Virus record (IMG/VR): IMGVR_UViG_3300030380_000934
Span: 1 to 23,810 of that record
Length of the DNA: 23,810 bases
Direction: 5' to 3' (one strand)
DNA from: a virus
In this document: piece by piece, positions 1-7,653 of the stretch
Layout: every line of letters starts with the position of its first letter
Position numbering within the stretch: the first letter of the stretch is position 1
Notes under the pieces: model-generated
Told to the model about the DNA's origin: nothing
Seen by the model: only the letters and a program-made list of their open reading frames with translations
Databases searched by the model: none
Program-made: the position numbers and the translations under genes

Positions 1-1558
1 TGATGACACTTGGCTTAGCCACCAAATCCCACTCGCTGTTGGTGTCGCTATACTGATTAAAAAAAGCAGAATTAGCTTTGGCGTAATCTTGATTGTTGAA
101 TCCGTCTTGTCCGTCATAAAAATCTACCTCACCTTTGGTTATATCTAATGTATCTGTAATTTTCACTTCAAAATATTCCTTATTAAAACTTACAACTGTC
201 ACTAAATCAAGTTCTTGTAATACTACGTCTGACTCTATTTTGGTAGATGGTAGACTATTACTTTTGTTTTTATTGCTCTTATTTTCGCTGTTAGACGTGC
301 TTTTTTCTTCGCTTTTTTCGTTTTTTACGTCTTTTTTAGTAATAACAGTACTTTTCTTAATAATATTATTTTTTTGCTTTTCTACATTTTCCTCTTGTTT
401 TTCTTCTTTTTCTTCGGCGCCACTATCGTCTGATATGTCGCTTTCTTCATTTTTTCCAACATCTTCATCATTCTCTGCTGGTGTTTCCTCTTGCTGTTCA
501 TTGTTATTCCCCTCTAAATCTTCTTCCATATTTGTTTCTTCTAGTTCGGCTGGAATTTCTTCGTTTCTTAATTCTTCTAAAGTTTCTGGCATTTCAATAT
601 CTATATCAATTTCTGGTAAATCCATATCTGGTATATCTGTTTCCACAGGTACATCAACTCCTGTATCTACAATTATTGGCATTTCATTATTTATACCTAT
701 ATCTGCAATATCAGAGTGCATTTGTTCTGCTCTAATATCAGATATAACAGATATTGATGGTGATAGACTTGCTATTTGCATATCTTGTTGTGGGCCAATA
801 TCTAAAACGCCACTTGATAAAGTATCTACAATACTGTTTTCATCAAGACCACCAATAATAACAACTGGCGCTTCTTCTATAATCGCCAAAGGGCTCTCTA
901 TTTGCGTTATTTGGCTACTTTCTGGTATTTCTACTGGCGTTATATCGTCTAATGTTAAAACTACGCTTAAATCGTCAATTATAGTGCCAAACTGCCCATT
1001 TTTATTTCCTGTATCGGCGCCAAAATAGTTTACTGTTAATGAAGTATTATTTGTTTGAAATATATTGCTTACATCAACAGAATAATTGGTTGTTTTTGTT
1101 CCGTCATTATAATCTGATGTAAAATTATGCGTTAACACTTCTGTAGTAGTTCCGTCTGATAAAGTCATTGTAATATTTACAGGGTCCAAATTATTTTCTG
1201 TACCAAATTGTGTACACCAAGCACTACCACTATTATTACAGCCAATAGATATTAGGCTTCCAGATATAGATATAACTTCTTGGTTTTCTTCAGCAATGGT
1301 TTCTAAAGATATTGATTGTGTTACCGAGCCACCCTCTGCACTGCTAAATCTTACCGATTTTGATATGCCACCAGAATAAGTATTCCCATCATAATCAACA
1401 TTACCATTTAGTTCCCAGCCGTTAGTCTGGTTATCAAATGAGCCATTATTTAGGATATTTGTCGTTTCCGTTGCCCTGACCTTTTGAGGTGCTGTAATTA
1501 CTAACATTGTAATCAGTACCCAGATAATCAGGATAGCGTAATATCTGACCATATTCAT
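1..1558 (-). CDS. Secreted modular protein, C-terminus outside window (partial)
   Basis: The frame is open from ATG 1558 to the window edge (519 codons, no stop), so the protein is at least 519 residues. Residues 1-29 form a signal peptide: positively charged start, a hydrophobic stretch around residues 8-23, and a plausible cleavage after VRA (29). Residues about 34-200 look like a beta-sandwich, possibly carbohydrate-binding: it opens with NILNNGSFDNQTNGW and ends with GTIIDDLSVVL, a layout seen in CBM/DUF642-like folds. Residues about 200-390 are rich in Asp, Glu and Pro, then comes a Lys/Glu-rich stretch to about 430 and a more ordered segment (SFNKEYFEVKITDTLDI, then EVDFYDGQDGFNNQDYAKA). 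The start is chosen because it gives the complete signal peptide; the SD is weak (GGGG about 7 nt upstream) and ATG 1552 is an alternative. The first 113 bp overlap the preceding gene in another frame. From memory, similar proteins end the tail region of marine phages. Role unknown; surface binding or host exit are guesses. Confidence 0.8.
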   Translation of the reverse strand, partial: MNMVRYYAILIIWVLITMLVITAPQKVRATETTNILNNGSFDNQTNGWELNGNVDYDGNTYSGGISKSVRFSSAEGGSVTQSISLETIAEENQEVISISGSLISIGCNNSGSAWCTQFGTENNLDPVNITMTLSDGTTTEVLTHNFTSDYNDGTKTTNYSVDVSNIFQTNNTSLTVNYFGADTGNKNGQFGTIIDDLSVVLTLDDITPVEIPESSQITQIESPLAIIEEAPVVIIGGLDENSIVDTLSSGVLDIGPQQDMQIASLSPSISVISDIRAEQMHSDIADIGINNEMPIIVDTGVDVPVETDIPDMDLPEIDIDIEMPETLEELRNEEIPAELEETNMEEDLEGNNNEQQEETPAENDEDVGKNEESDISDDSGAEEKEEKQEENVEKQKNNIIKKSTVITKKDVKNEKSEEKSTSNSENKSNKNKSNSLPSTKIESDVVLQELDLVTVVSFNKEYFEVKITDTLDITKGEVDFYDGQDGFNNQDYAKANSAFFNQYSDTNSEWDLVAKPSVI

Positions 1559-1988
1559 TTATATACCCCATCATTTTATAATGTTTGATTGCGTCTTTTC
1601 CAATTAATGCTTTTTTACCATTCCAAATACTACAAGGCGTACCACTATGTAACATAGCAGACCAGACCTCTTTTGAGCCAGCACATAATATACTTATACT
1701 TGCAACTTTTAACCCAGCTTTACTTAAACTATTTGCTAATGCTCTGCGCTCACAATTCCAATCTGTAAATGTAGTTCCTGTAGATATACCAACAACAGAT
1801 GTAGATACTGCGCCCACAACAGGGAAAGAACATATCATTTGCGAATAACTTTGCACGCCAGGGGCAATCGCAGATGGTGGTGGTTGGTTTTTATAATTTA
1901 CAGTAGAATCTGCACCATAGGATTTTACAGAAGCCCATATTAAGACCAAGACCATAATAAATAAAAATATTATAAAACTTCTTCGCAA
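1446..1988 (-). CDS. Small secreted protein with four cysteines, function unknown
   Basis: This 180-residue protein has a clear signal peptide: MRRSF, then a hydrophobic segment IIFLFIMVLVLIWASV, with probable cleavage near SYGA/D (about residue 26). The mature part starts with a Pro-rich stretch (QPPPSAIAPGVQSYSQ). It has cysteines in the motifs MICSF, NCERRAL, ILCAG and TPCSIW, enough for two disulfides in the periplasm. The stretch NCERRALANSLSKAGLKVAS looks helical. I recall this PPPSA-x-APG plus NCER layout from other marine phages, where no function is known. The start overlaps the end of the upstream tail gene by 19 bp, indicating translational coupling, and the C-terminal 37 codons overlap the next secreted gene in a different frame. 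A Sec-exported phage protein beside tail genes could act in lysis, exclusion of other phages or virion attachment; none of these can be read from the sequence. Confidence 0.8.
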   Translation of the reverse strand: MRRSFIIFLFIMVLVLIWASVKSYGADSTVNYKNQPPPSAIAPGVQSYSQMICSFPVVGAVSTSVVGISTGTTFTDWNCERRALANSLSKAGLKVASISILCAGSKEVWSAMLHSGTPCSIWNGKKALIGKDAIKHYKMMGYINEYGQILRYPDYLGTDYNVSNYSTSKGQGNGNDKYPK

Positions 1989-2596
1989 CTAAATGACACT
2001 CCGTATAAGCTAATATGATTTGCACTCCAAGTCAGTTCATTACTTAACATTCTCATCACGCATTTAGGACTTGAATAAGTTACTGTTGCATTATTTGATA
2101 AAGTAGCAGATAAAGGTGGCTCTATTGTAAGAGTAGCATTTCCACTTCCATCACTAGCAACATCAGCAATAATCATATGTAATTTACTTGTTGCGCCAGA
2201 ATTAAATTGCACATAATCTCCTTTCTTGAATAATTGAGATTCAGAAGTGTCTGCACCATCTACTGTTACGTCATAAGCACCAACAGCGTGGTCTGCACTT
2301 ACAGCAATAGTGTTTGATATTGTTCCTTGTACATTTTTAGCGTCAGGGTCCCCCATTAAAAAAGTACCAAATTGTCCGTGTAATTGCATAAAAAATGCTA
2401 ACCATTCATTTGCTTGCGTTCTATTCATGGGTGGTAAAGTAACTGTGCTATACCATTTTGCACCTAAAAATTCGTGTACTTGCGTTCCATAGGTAAATGG
2501 GCTTTGTGATTGTGCTACAGCTTTTGCAATACCCCATTCGCTTCTTATGAAGTTTGGTGTACTAGGCATTGTAAGTGGATATGTAGGCTGTCCCAT
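1970..2596 (-). CDS. Tail-tip (distal tail-like) protein
   Basis: A 208-residue protein encoded directly after the tape measure gene, with start and stop one base apart. The N-terminus is YPLTMPSTPNFIRSEWGIAKA, followed by HEFLGAKWYSTVTLPPMNR and then LAFFMQLHGQFGTFLMGDP. The centre has a beta-rich domain with KKGDYVQFNSGATSKLHMI, and the end (LYGVSFSCEEVL) resembles other phage proteins that close with a beta strand. The position after the tape measure is that of GTA gp12 (DUF2460) or the distal tail protein of siphoviruses, which joins tube to tail tip. The sequence does not match DUF2460 clearly by eye, so the role rests mainly on position and the beta-rich pattern. Tail-tip protein is fairly secure; the exact family is not. 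Confidence 0.7.
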   Translation of the reverse strand: MGQPTYPLTMPSTPNFIRSEWGIAKAVAQSQSPFTYGTQVHEFLGAKWYSTVTLPPMNRTQANEWLAFFMQLHGQFGTFLMGDPDAKNVQGTISNTIAVSADHAVGAYDVTVDGADTSESQLFKKGDYVQFNSGATSKLHMIIADVASDGSGNATLTIEPPLSATLSNNATVTYSSPKCVMRMLSNELTWSANHISLYGVSFSCEEVL

Positions 2597-4537
2597 TTAT
2601 GCTCCAAAGTCTTTAGCAAAAGTACCACCTCTTAACCTAGCGTCCCTTACTGCTGTTAATGTATTCTCTCTGATAGCTGGTAACATATTCATTATTTCTG
2701 CTCTTACTGTTTGACTTACCCCAGTAGCAAAATTTAAGTTTTGCTCTATAACAACAGATTGACCACCACCAGAGCTAGTTGTTTGCGCATTATTCATAAT
2801 GTTTCCAGCAGATTTTGGAACAAATAATTCTGGTCCTCTTTCTCCTACCATATAAGGCATATTAGGACTTACCGAGCCACCACCAGCTAAACCTACCAAT
2901 CCTTTCAGACCAGCAAAAATATTTTGACCTATACTGCCACCAGCTAACGCAGATGAATTCATAGCTTCTCTTATTCTTTTAAGCATTGGCTCTATAACTG
3001 CAAGTTGAAATATTAAAGCAACCACTTGTTGTAATACGCTTTGGAATATATCAACCATACTATCTTTAAAATCTTTTCCACTTACAACTGCTTCACCAAA
3101 AGCTGTAGATATTCTTTTACCAATGTCAGCAAACATACCGTTTACTTTTTCAAGCTGTTCCATTTCTTCATCAAACGCTTCTGCTTGTATTTCAGCAAGT
3201 CTGTCCATTTCTACTTGTGCAATTTGCGCCCTTAATTTAAAATTTTCTTCTTTTTTCTTGGTAATTTCTTCTTCTGCTTTTTCTTCTAAATGTGCAGTAT
3301 TCTTTAAAAATAAAGCCCTATCTGATTCGCTTAAACCAAACGATTTATTGCCACCTTGGTTTATTTTTTCTGCCATAATTTCACCAGCACTTTTACCAGT
3401 AACAAAGTTAACAAAATCTCTGTATGCTTCTTTAGCTTTTTCAAGCTTATCAATAATAAAATTTTGTATCACAGAAGCTAATGATTTAAATTCATCTTTT
3501 AAAAGAACTACGGAAGCTATAACTGATACTGCAAAAAATATTGGATTTGCTTTAATTGTCTGGTTAAGTTTAAACATTGCTCGTCTTAAAGTTACTACTT
3601 TTGCAGTCAAACCTGTTAAAAACATTCCAATCTTTAAAGCAATAAAAGCTTTGAAAGCAATAACAACACCGTCAATAGCAACACCAATATTTTCAAAAGC
3701 TGTGCCCATAGAATCGCCTATCTCTTTACCAAATTTCATTATGTTTTCACGGTTAGCATTTAGGTTATCTCTAAATTCCTCTAACCCACCAGCAAACTTT
3801 ACAAAAAATCCCTCTGCGACAGCGATTGTAAATTGTTGTAATACATCACCAATCATAGATATATTACCTTCAACGGTTACAGCCATTTCTTTTGTTGCTT
3901 TACCAAACTTTCCATCTCCAGAAAAAACGGCAGCAAAAGCTTCTCCAGCACCCTCAACAGTATCAACCATCATTCCTGTATCTCGGATAATTTGTGTAAT
4001 ACCTTTCTCTCTAAATATATCTGCTGCAGCCAAGCCACCAGAAAAAACTCTTTGTATTTGACTTGCAGTTGTAGCAAAATCAAGACCAGCAATTACAGCA
4101 ACATTACCTGTAATTTCCATAATATCTCTTAAATGTTCTGCGTCTTTTGATACTACAGCTAATGAGCCAGAGCCAGCTTGTATTTCGCCTAGTGAGAAAG
4201 GAACAGTACCAGCATATTCCAGTAGTTGTTCAAATGCTCTATTACCTTCTTCTACGCTTCCAAATAAATTATTAAAACGTATTTCAAGCCTTTGTATTTC
4301 CATACCTGTTTTAATAACGCTTCTTATCGCCAGAGCACCAAAGGCAATACCAGCAACAGTACCAATCTTAGCCATTGATATTGCTACACGATTTAATGTT
4401 GAATTTAATCTGGTAAGACTTTTACCCATACCACCAGTAGAATTTTTGACAGTATTATTTGCTTGTTGCATACCTTTCTTTAAATCTTTAAGGTCTGCTT
4501 CAATTCGTACTACAAGTTTGTCTAGTTCAGTTGCCAT
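2597..4537 (-). CDS. Tail tape measure protein
   Basis: This protein sets tail length and fills the tube before DNA ejection. It has 646 residues. The N-terminus (ATELDKLVVRIEADLKDLKKG) is typical of tape measures, with heptad-like helices to about residue 50. A hydrophobic segment follows at about 56-75 (AKIGTVAGIAFGALAIRSVI), and others lie near 290-350 and 505-525. The C-terminal part has a Gly-rich turn and the sequence MVGERGPELFVPKSAG, seen at the end of many tape measures. At roughly 0.15 nm per residue (known rule for siphoviruses) it predicts a tail near 100 nm. Its ATG shares one base with the stop of the frameshifted chaperone ORF (TAATG), so translation is probably coupled. Position after the chaperone gene is standard for siphoviruses and GTAs. 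Confidence 0.93.
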   Translation of the reverse strand: MATELDKLVVRIEADLKDLKKGMQQANNTVKNSTGGMGKSLTRLNSTLNRVAISMAKIGTVAGIAFGALAIRSVIKTGMEIQRLEIRFNNLFGSVEEGNRAFEQLLEYAGTVPFSLGEIQAGSGSLAVVSKDAEHLRDIMEITGNVAVIAGLDFATTASQIQRVFSGGLAAADIFREKGITQIIRDTGMMVDTVEGAGEAFAAVFSGDGKFGKATKEMAVTVEGNISMIGDVLQQFTIAVAEGFFVKFAGGLEEFRDNLNANRENIMKFGKEIGDSMGTAFENIGVAIDGVVIAFKAFIALKIGMFLTGLTAKVVTLRRAMFKLNQTIKANPIFFAVSVIASVVLLKDEFKSLASVIQNFIIDKLEKAKEAYRDFVNFVTGKSAGEIMAEKINQGGNKSFGLSESDRALFLKNTAHLEEKAEEEITKKKEENFKLRAQIAQVEMDRLAEIQAEAFDEEMEQLEKVNGMFADIGKRISTAFGEAVVSGKDFKDSMVDIFQSVLQQVVALIFQLAVIEPMLKRIREAMNSSALAGGSIGQNIFAGLKGLVGLAGGGSVSPNMPYMVGERGPELFVPKSAGNIMNNAQTTSSGGGQSVVIEQNLNFATGVSQTVRAEIMNMLPAIRENTLTAVRDARLRGGTFAKDFGA

Positions 4538-4761
4538 TAGTTATCTGGGTACATCTCCATTAATTCTTCTAAATCTTCTTTATCCATTGAGCCAGACTTC
4601 TTACCACCATTAAACTCTATGAATCCTTTAACTGCCAGACTTATTTCGGTAATGCTCATTTCCCAAAAAACAACTGGGTTTATTCCTATCATGCCTACAC
4701 ATATTTCAATCCATCTTTTATATGGTAGTTCTGCATTTTCATCTATTCCTCTGTCGGACTT
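4537..4761 (-). CDS. Tail assembly chaperone, -1 frameshift extension (gpT-like part)
   Basis: This ORF has no start codon at its head: its frame is closed by a TGA just upstream of the A-run at 4760-4768, and the first ATG lies well inside the conserved part. It can be read fully only by ribosomes that slip -1 on the A-run while translating the upstream chaperone. The product would be the first 109 residues of that chaperone, then a Lys from AAG (4761-4759), then 73 residues beginning SDRGIDENAELPYKRW and ending MEMYPDN. The added part has the pattern W-I-x-I-C-V-G-x-x-G-I-N-P-x-x-F-W-x-M and EISLAVKGF, matching the second chaperone gene of GTA-like phages (Phage_TAC/DUF2376-like family, from memory). 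The stop overlaps the tape measure start. Fusion length 183 residues. Confidence 0.82.
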   Translation of the reverse strand, partial: KSDRGIDENAELPYKRWIEICVGMIGINPVVFWEMSITEISLAVKGFIEFNGGKKSGSMDKEDLEELMEMYPDN

Positions 4762-5087
4762 TTTTTTTCTTCTCCGTCATCAAAATTTAAAGCTTCTGTA
4801 ATTAAATCTGCAGTCATTTTAATCGCTTCCATAATTCCAATATCCGTAACCAAACCTCTAATGTCTTTCTCTTGTACGTTATTACCACCAGCTCTAATTG
4901 CTAAATGCAGAATTGTAATCACTTCCGTCATACTTATATCTGCTTCTGCCATTCTTTTAGCTAGTCGCATAAGGCCAAAGCCTAAAGCTTTTTCAATCCT
5001 TAACATTGTATCAAGGCTCATTTTTGCCTTGTACTCTTGCTCCCCAAATTTAAGAAGCTTCTCTGCTCTTAACGGATTTATGCTCAT
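4743..5087 (-). CDS. Tail assembly chaperone, upstream frame (gpG-like; GTA gp10-like)
   Basis: A 114-residue, mostly helical protein. MSINPLRAEKLLKFGEQEYKAKM followed by LDTMLRIEKALG matches the short tail assembly chaperones of GTA-like phages, which bind tape measure and tail tube subunits during tail assembly and are absent from the virion. Residues 60-95 (ILHLAIRAGG, then MEAIKMTADLITEALNF) form further helices. The gene overlaps the upstream one by 38 bp in another frame. Near the 3' end, codons for Glu-Lys-Lys lie in nine consecutive A bases, and the normal stop comes only five codons later (SPTEE). This is the usual place for a frameshift that joins the chaperone to its extension. Unshifted and shifted products are expected together. 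Confidence 0.87.
   Translation of the reverse strand: MSINPLRAEKLLKFGEQEYKAKMSLDTMLRIEKALGFGLMRLAKRMAEADISMTEVITILHLAIRAGGNNVQEKDIRGLVTDIGIMEAIKMTADLITEALNFDDGEEKKSPTEE
4760..4768 (-). promoter_or_regulatory. Slippery sequence for programmed -1 ribosomal frameshift
   Basis: On the minus strand nine A bases precede GTCC. In the zero frame the codons are GAA AAA AAA AGT; slipping back one base on A-AAA-AAA gives AAG TCC GAC as the next codons and enters the 73-codon extension. A-runs followed by G are among the most efficient -1 slip sites in bacteria (dnaX, phage lambda G/GT). I did not identify a clear pseudoknot or an upstream SD-like stimulator. Confidence 0.82.
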
Positions 5088-5304
5088 TGTTACTCTCCTT
5101 TGTTGTAATCATAATAATTTCATCTCTACCACCAACATTAGTGGCAGTCTTGATTGTATAAGATTTTTTATTAATCTTAACTGTGTCCGAATCTTTAAAT
5201 CCTTTAAAAAATGGTACCTCTATCTCAACATTGTTTTCATTAATATTGACTTGCCCATCTAGTTTTTTAGAGCCTATTTCTAATGGCATTAATTCCCAGC
5301 CCAT
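5050..5304 (-). CDS. Small tail-module protein, function unknown
   Basis: An 84-residue protein starting MGWELMPLEIGSKKLDGQV. GGAG lies six bases before the ATG. The middle (VEIEVPFFKGFKDSDTVKI, KKSYTIKTATNVGGRDEI) is beta-rich, and the last 20 residues are charged and polar. The 3' end overlaps the chaperone start by 38 bp. Its position between tail tube and chaperone in a tail operon suggests a role in tail assembly or a minor tail part. I do not recognise a named family. Confidence 0.7.
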   Translation of the reverse strand: MGWELMPLEIGSKKLDGQVNINENNVEIEVPFFKGFKDSDTVKINKKSYTIKTATNVGGRDEIIMITTKESNNEHKSVKSREAS

Positions 5305-5318
5305 AATATTCTCCTAAA

Positions 5319-5732
5319 TTATACTGTCGCAAATGTAACTGCACCAGCCGATTCAAAACTTATTGTATAGTTTACTTCACCATTGTAACTACCAGCATAT
5401 TCAATAGTTGTTACTTGAAACGCACCAGTAAATGTCGCAAAATCTGGGACAAGTAGTTGAAAATTACTAAATGTCGCTGCAGCAAAAGCTGTTCTTACAC
5501 TTGCTTCACTTGCTGAATCAGTAAATACACCAGAGCCACTTATGCTAAAACTTTGGATTCCAGCGTTGGCTAATAATGTTCTTACTTTGCTTGAATCTTT
5601 ATTTGTTACATCTATTGTTTCGGCGTTCATGCTTATTGAAGTATCTCGTAAACCAGCAACAGTTGTAAATGTTTCTGGGCTACCAGCATTACCTATTTTT
5701 ACAAGTAAATCACTTCCCTTTTGTACTGCCAT
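5319..5732 (-). CDS. Major tail tube protein
   Basis: A 137-residue, Ser/Thr/Ala-rich, beta-rich protein with few charged residues. MAVQKGSDLLVKIGN opens it, followed by FTTVAGLRDTSISMNAETIDVT; the pattern KGxDLLVKIG...AGLRxTSxSxNAExIDVT is that of the TP901-1/GTA gp9 tail tube family. The C-terminal part (GSYNGEVNYTISFESAGAVTF) fits the closing strands of that fold. Subunits would stack as hexameric rings around the tape measure. The length matches the GTA version. Neighbours (tail terminator upstream, chaperone downstream) agree. Confidence 0.9.
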   Translation of the reverse strand: MAVQKGSDLLVKIGNAGSPETFTTVAGLRDTSISMNAETIDVTNKDSSKVRTLLANAGIQSFSISGSGVFTDSASEASVRTAFAAATFSNFQLLVPDFATFTGAFQVTTIEYAGSYNGEVNYTISFESAGAVTFATV

Positions 5733-5749
5733 ATCTGTCTCCTAAAAAA

Positions 5750-6157
5750 TTAACTATCATATACAATCACAGATAAAGTTATCACACCGTGTCTTGTAAG
5801 TCCATCACTCTCAACAAGAGTAATAACATTTCGCACTTGGCTAACTACCATATCTGCACCACTTACGCTATATGTTGTATCGTGAAACAAAGCGTAAATT
5901 CTTTCCATAGCGTCCTTAATTTCTTTCTTTCCTCTATACTGGCTCCAAACTTCTATATCAATCGTATACTCATTACCATCTATTGTTTTGGTACCTCTAT
6001 TTACTGCTGATTCATTACCAATAACAACATACGGATAATCTGTATCTTGTGGCACATTATCAAATATTCTATTGTTACCAACAATACCATCAAGAGTGCT
6101 ATCACCATTTAATGTAGAATATATAATCGTTTGTAAGTCAAAAGAATGATATGCCAT
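5750..6157 (-). CDS. Tail terminator/completion protein (DUF3168-like)
   Basis: A 135-residue protein of the DUF3168 type (GTA gp8, HK97-type tail terminator): an N-terminal helix (HSFDLQTIIYSTLNGDSTL), then NRIFDNVPQDTDYPYVVIGNE, the family's typical run from the first loop into a strand. EYTIDIEVWSQYRGKKEIKD, an IYALF helix and a final strand (RHGVITLSVIVYD) complete the fold. Such proteins cap the tail tube and connect it to the head. The stop overlaps the preceding start by one base (TAATG-like arrangement). Confidence 0.87.
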   Translation of the reverse strand: MAYHSFDLQTIIYSTLNGDSTLDGIVGNNRIFDNVPQDTDYPYVVIGNESAVNRGTKTIDGNEYTIDIEVWSQYRGKKEIKDAMERIYALFHDTTYSVSGADMVVSQVRNVITLVESDGLTRHGVITLSVIVYDS

Positions 6158-6636
6158 TATATTTTTTTCCCTGTACCTATTGGTTTTGGTAATTGTGTTT
6201 TAATGCTTATATCACTAGCAATCTTATTCGCATATATTTCTGTGTTTTTGTAAGCCATAGATTCTTTTCCCAAGAAAGGTCGTTTTTTGTATCTTGCGCC
6301 TAATTCTGCTGACAAAGCATAGTTTACGTTTGTAAATACAGTTGCACTATGTCGGTCATCTGTTTGGAATGGCATAGCTCTCATAACAAAAATACTATTT
6401 ACCAGTCTACCACTATCTATTGCTGGTGGGTTTGGCGATACAGAAGCAGTATGTATTTTTTTTCCTCTTTTATATTGTCTGCCTACTTTTGGTGTGCTTT
6501 TTATTCCTTTAACACTTTGGTTTCTTAAATGGTTAGCAACTCTATCCAAATGTCTTTGTGCATTACTATTATATAGGCGCACAGCTTCCGTTACTTGCTT
6601 ATCTATACTGCTTGTTACCTTTACTTTTATTGACAT
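6157..6636 (-). CDS. HK97 gp10-like head-tail protein
   Basis: A 159-residue basic protein. It opens with the helix SSIDKQVTEAVRLYNSNAQRHLDRV. The central segment contains ASVSPNPPAIDSGRLVNSIFV (P-x-x-x-G-x-L-x-x-S-I), typical of the HK97 gp10 family, and the end has LSAELGARYKKRPFL, where many gp10 members carry E-x-G-x-x-x-x-P-x-R/P-P-F-L. The family acts at the head-tail joint or tail completion. Gene order between head closure and tail terminator is the standard one. A long C-terminal basic tail (PKPIGTGKKI) follows. Confidence 0.83.
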   Translation of the reverse strand: MSIKVKVTSSIDKQVTEAVRLYNSNAQRHLDRVANHLRNQSVKGIKSTPKVGRQYKRGKKIHTASVSPNPPAIDSGRLVNSIFVMRAMPFQTDDRHSATVFTNVNYALSAELGARYKKRPFLGKESMAYKNTEIYANKIASDISIKTQLPKPIGTGKKI

Positions 6637-6642
6637 AAAATA

Positions 6643-6966
6643 TTAAGTAGCAACTCCCTCTGTGGCTTGTATTTCTTGAAATTTTTCTTTTCCCTCTACA
6701 ATAGATTTGATATGCGTAATATCAAATACTTGTGAATTGTAACTAATCCTATGTTTTGTGGTTACAGATGATAAGTACCTTATGGTAAATGTAAAATTAT
6801 TGGTAGAACGTAATTGGTCACCAAATACTCCCTCACCACCAGAGTTATTTGTAACCATAGCCCATACTGTCGCTAGTGTGCTGTAACTTGTTGCTTGTCC
6901 ACCACCAGAATCAGTTGCACCACCTAATGTCTGGATAACAATTTTGTTTCTCATCTGTCCTATCAT
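6643..6966 (-). CDS. Head-tail joining (head closure) protein
   Basis: A 107-residue beta-barrel protein of the phage head-tail joining family (SPP1 gp16-like, Phage_H_T_join). The N-terminus MIGQMRNKIVIQ is typical (I/L-R-x-R-I-x-I-Q), followed by SGGGQATSYSTLATVWAMVT, TIRYLSSVTTKHRISYNSQVF and HIKSIVEGKEKFQEIQATE. It closes the head after packaging, below the connector ring. The ATG overlaps the connector stop by one base, so the two are translationally coupled. Confidence 0.88.
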   Translation of the reverse strand: MIGQMRNKIVIQTLGGATDSGGGQATSYSTLATVWAMVTNNSGGEGVFGDQLRSTNNFTFTIRYLSSVTTKHRISYNSQVFDITHIKSIVEGKEKFQEIQATEGVAT

Positions 6967-7643
6967 TAACCAAACAATCCTCCGAATTGTGCGTGTCCAC
7001 GATAAGGATTCGTTGACATAGATTTTATTATGTAACTTTGTAAAAGTTGCGTTGCGCTAGTAGGCGCCAATACACGCTTCCCATCTAGTAAATCTCCTCT
7101 ATGCTCAAAAAGATAACTAGCATATGCTAAACAAGCCGACTTTATATCGTAAGGTATCGCTGTTGTCGCACCATAACCAGCAACATATTGTATCTCTATA
7201 CCATTAGCAACCCTTAAACTTACTGGCCAATTAGCACCATTTCTTAAAACAACTCTTGCTGGTACATTTGCAGTATCTAAAAAATAATTACTTGTTGCGT
7301 ATGTTGTCGCAGTATCATCATCAGTATAATATTTAATGTGGGTTACACTTGATACTGGGCTTTTTGGTAACAGTATACTTCTTCTATCTATATTTCTATC
7401 TATACCAACATAAAAACCCTCTGGTATAGGCATATCATTATCATAAACAGCGTCTACAAATAATTGGTATGTTACTGTTGTTAATGTTCTTTTTGTATAT
7501 TCTTTAGCCCAATTATGTACTGCTCTTTCTATTAAAGCTACAACCGTATCATCATCAGAAGAATCAATCTTTAGCCAAGCTTTTATCTCTGCTTGAGTAA
7601 CTGCGTATGCTGTTTCTGTTGTATGTACTTTTAATCCAGCCAT
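6966..7643 (-). CDS. Head-tail connector (gp6/gp15-like adaptor)
   Basis: A 225-residue protein with the helical N-terminus of connector adaptors: VTQAEIKAWLKIDSSDDDT, then LIERAVHNWAKEYTKRTL. This is the usual D-D-x-x-I/V-x-x-L-I-x-x-A pattern with the aromatic/threonine site that follows. A beta-rich middle (ILLPKSPVSSVTHIKYYTDD and YFLDTANVPARVVLRNGANW) follows, then IEIQYVAGYG and a C-terminal helical part (SACLAYASYLFEHRGDLL). This domain order matches the longer adaptor family of GTA and mu-like prophages, which binds beneath the portal. The C-terminus GHAQFGGLFG is Gly-rich. Confidence 0.87.
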   Translation of the reverse strand: MAGLKVHTTETAYAVTQAEIKAWLKIDSSDDDTVVALIERAVHNWAKEYTKRTLTTVTYQLFVDAVYDNDMPIPEGFYVGIDRNIDRRSILLPKSPVSSVTHIKYYTDDDTATTYATSNYFLDTANVPARVVLRNGANWPVSLRVANGIEIQYVAGYGATTAIPYDIKSACLAYASYLFEHRGDLLDGKRVLAPTSATQLLQSYIIKSMSTNPYRGHAQFGGLFG

Positions 7644-7653
7644 TTAGTTTCTC

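Noticed and set aside
135-1028. A 297-residue plus-strand ORF rich in Ser, Phe and Leu
   Set aside because: It is the complement of the acidic/Lys-rich repeats of the minus-strand secreted gene; composition is that of a shadow frame and it has no SD.
3123-4061. A 312-residue plus-strand ORF
   Set aside because: Antisense to the tape measure gene, low-complexity Ser/Ile/Lys composition, no SD.
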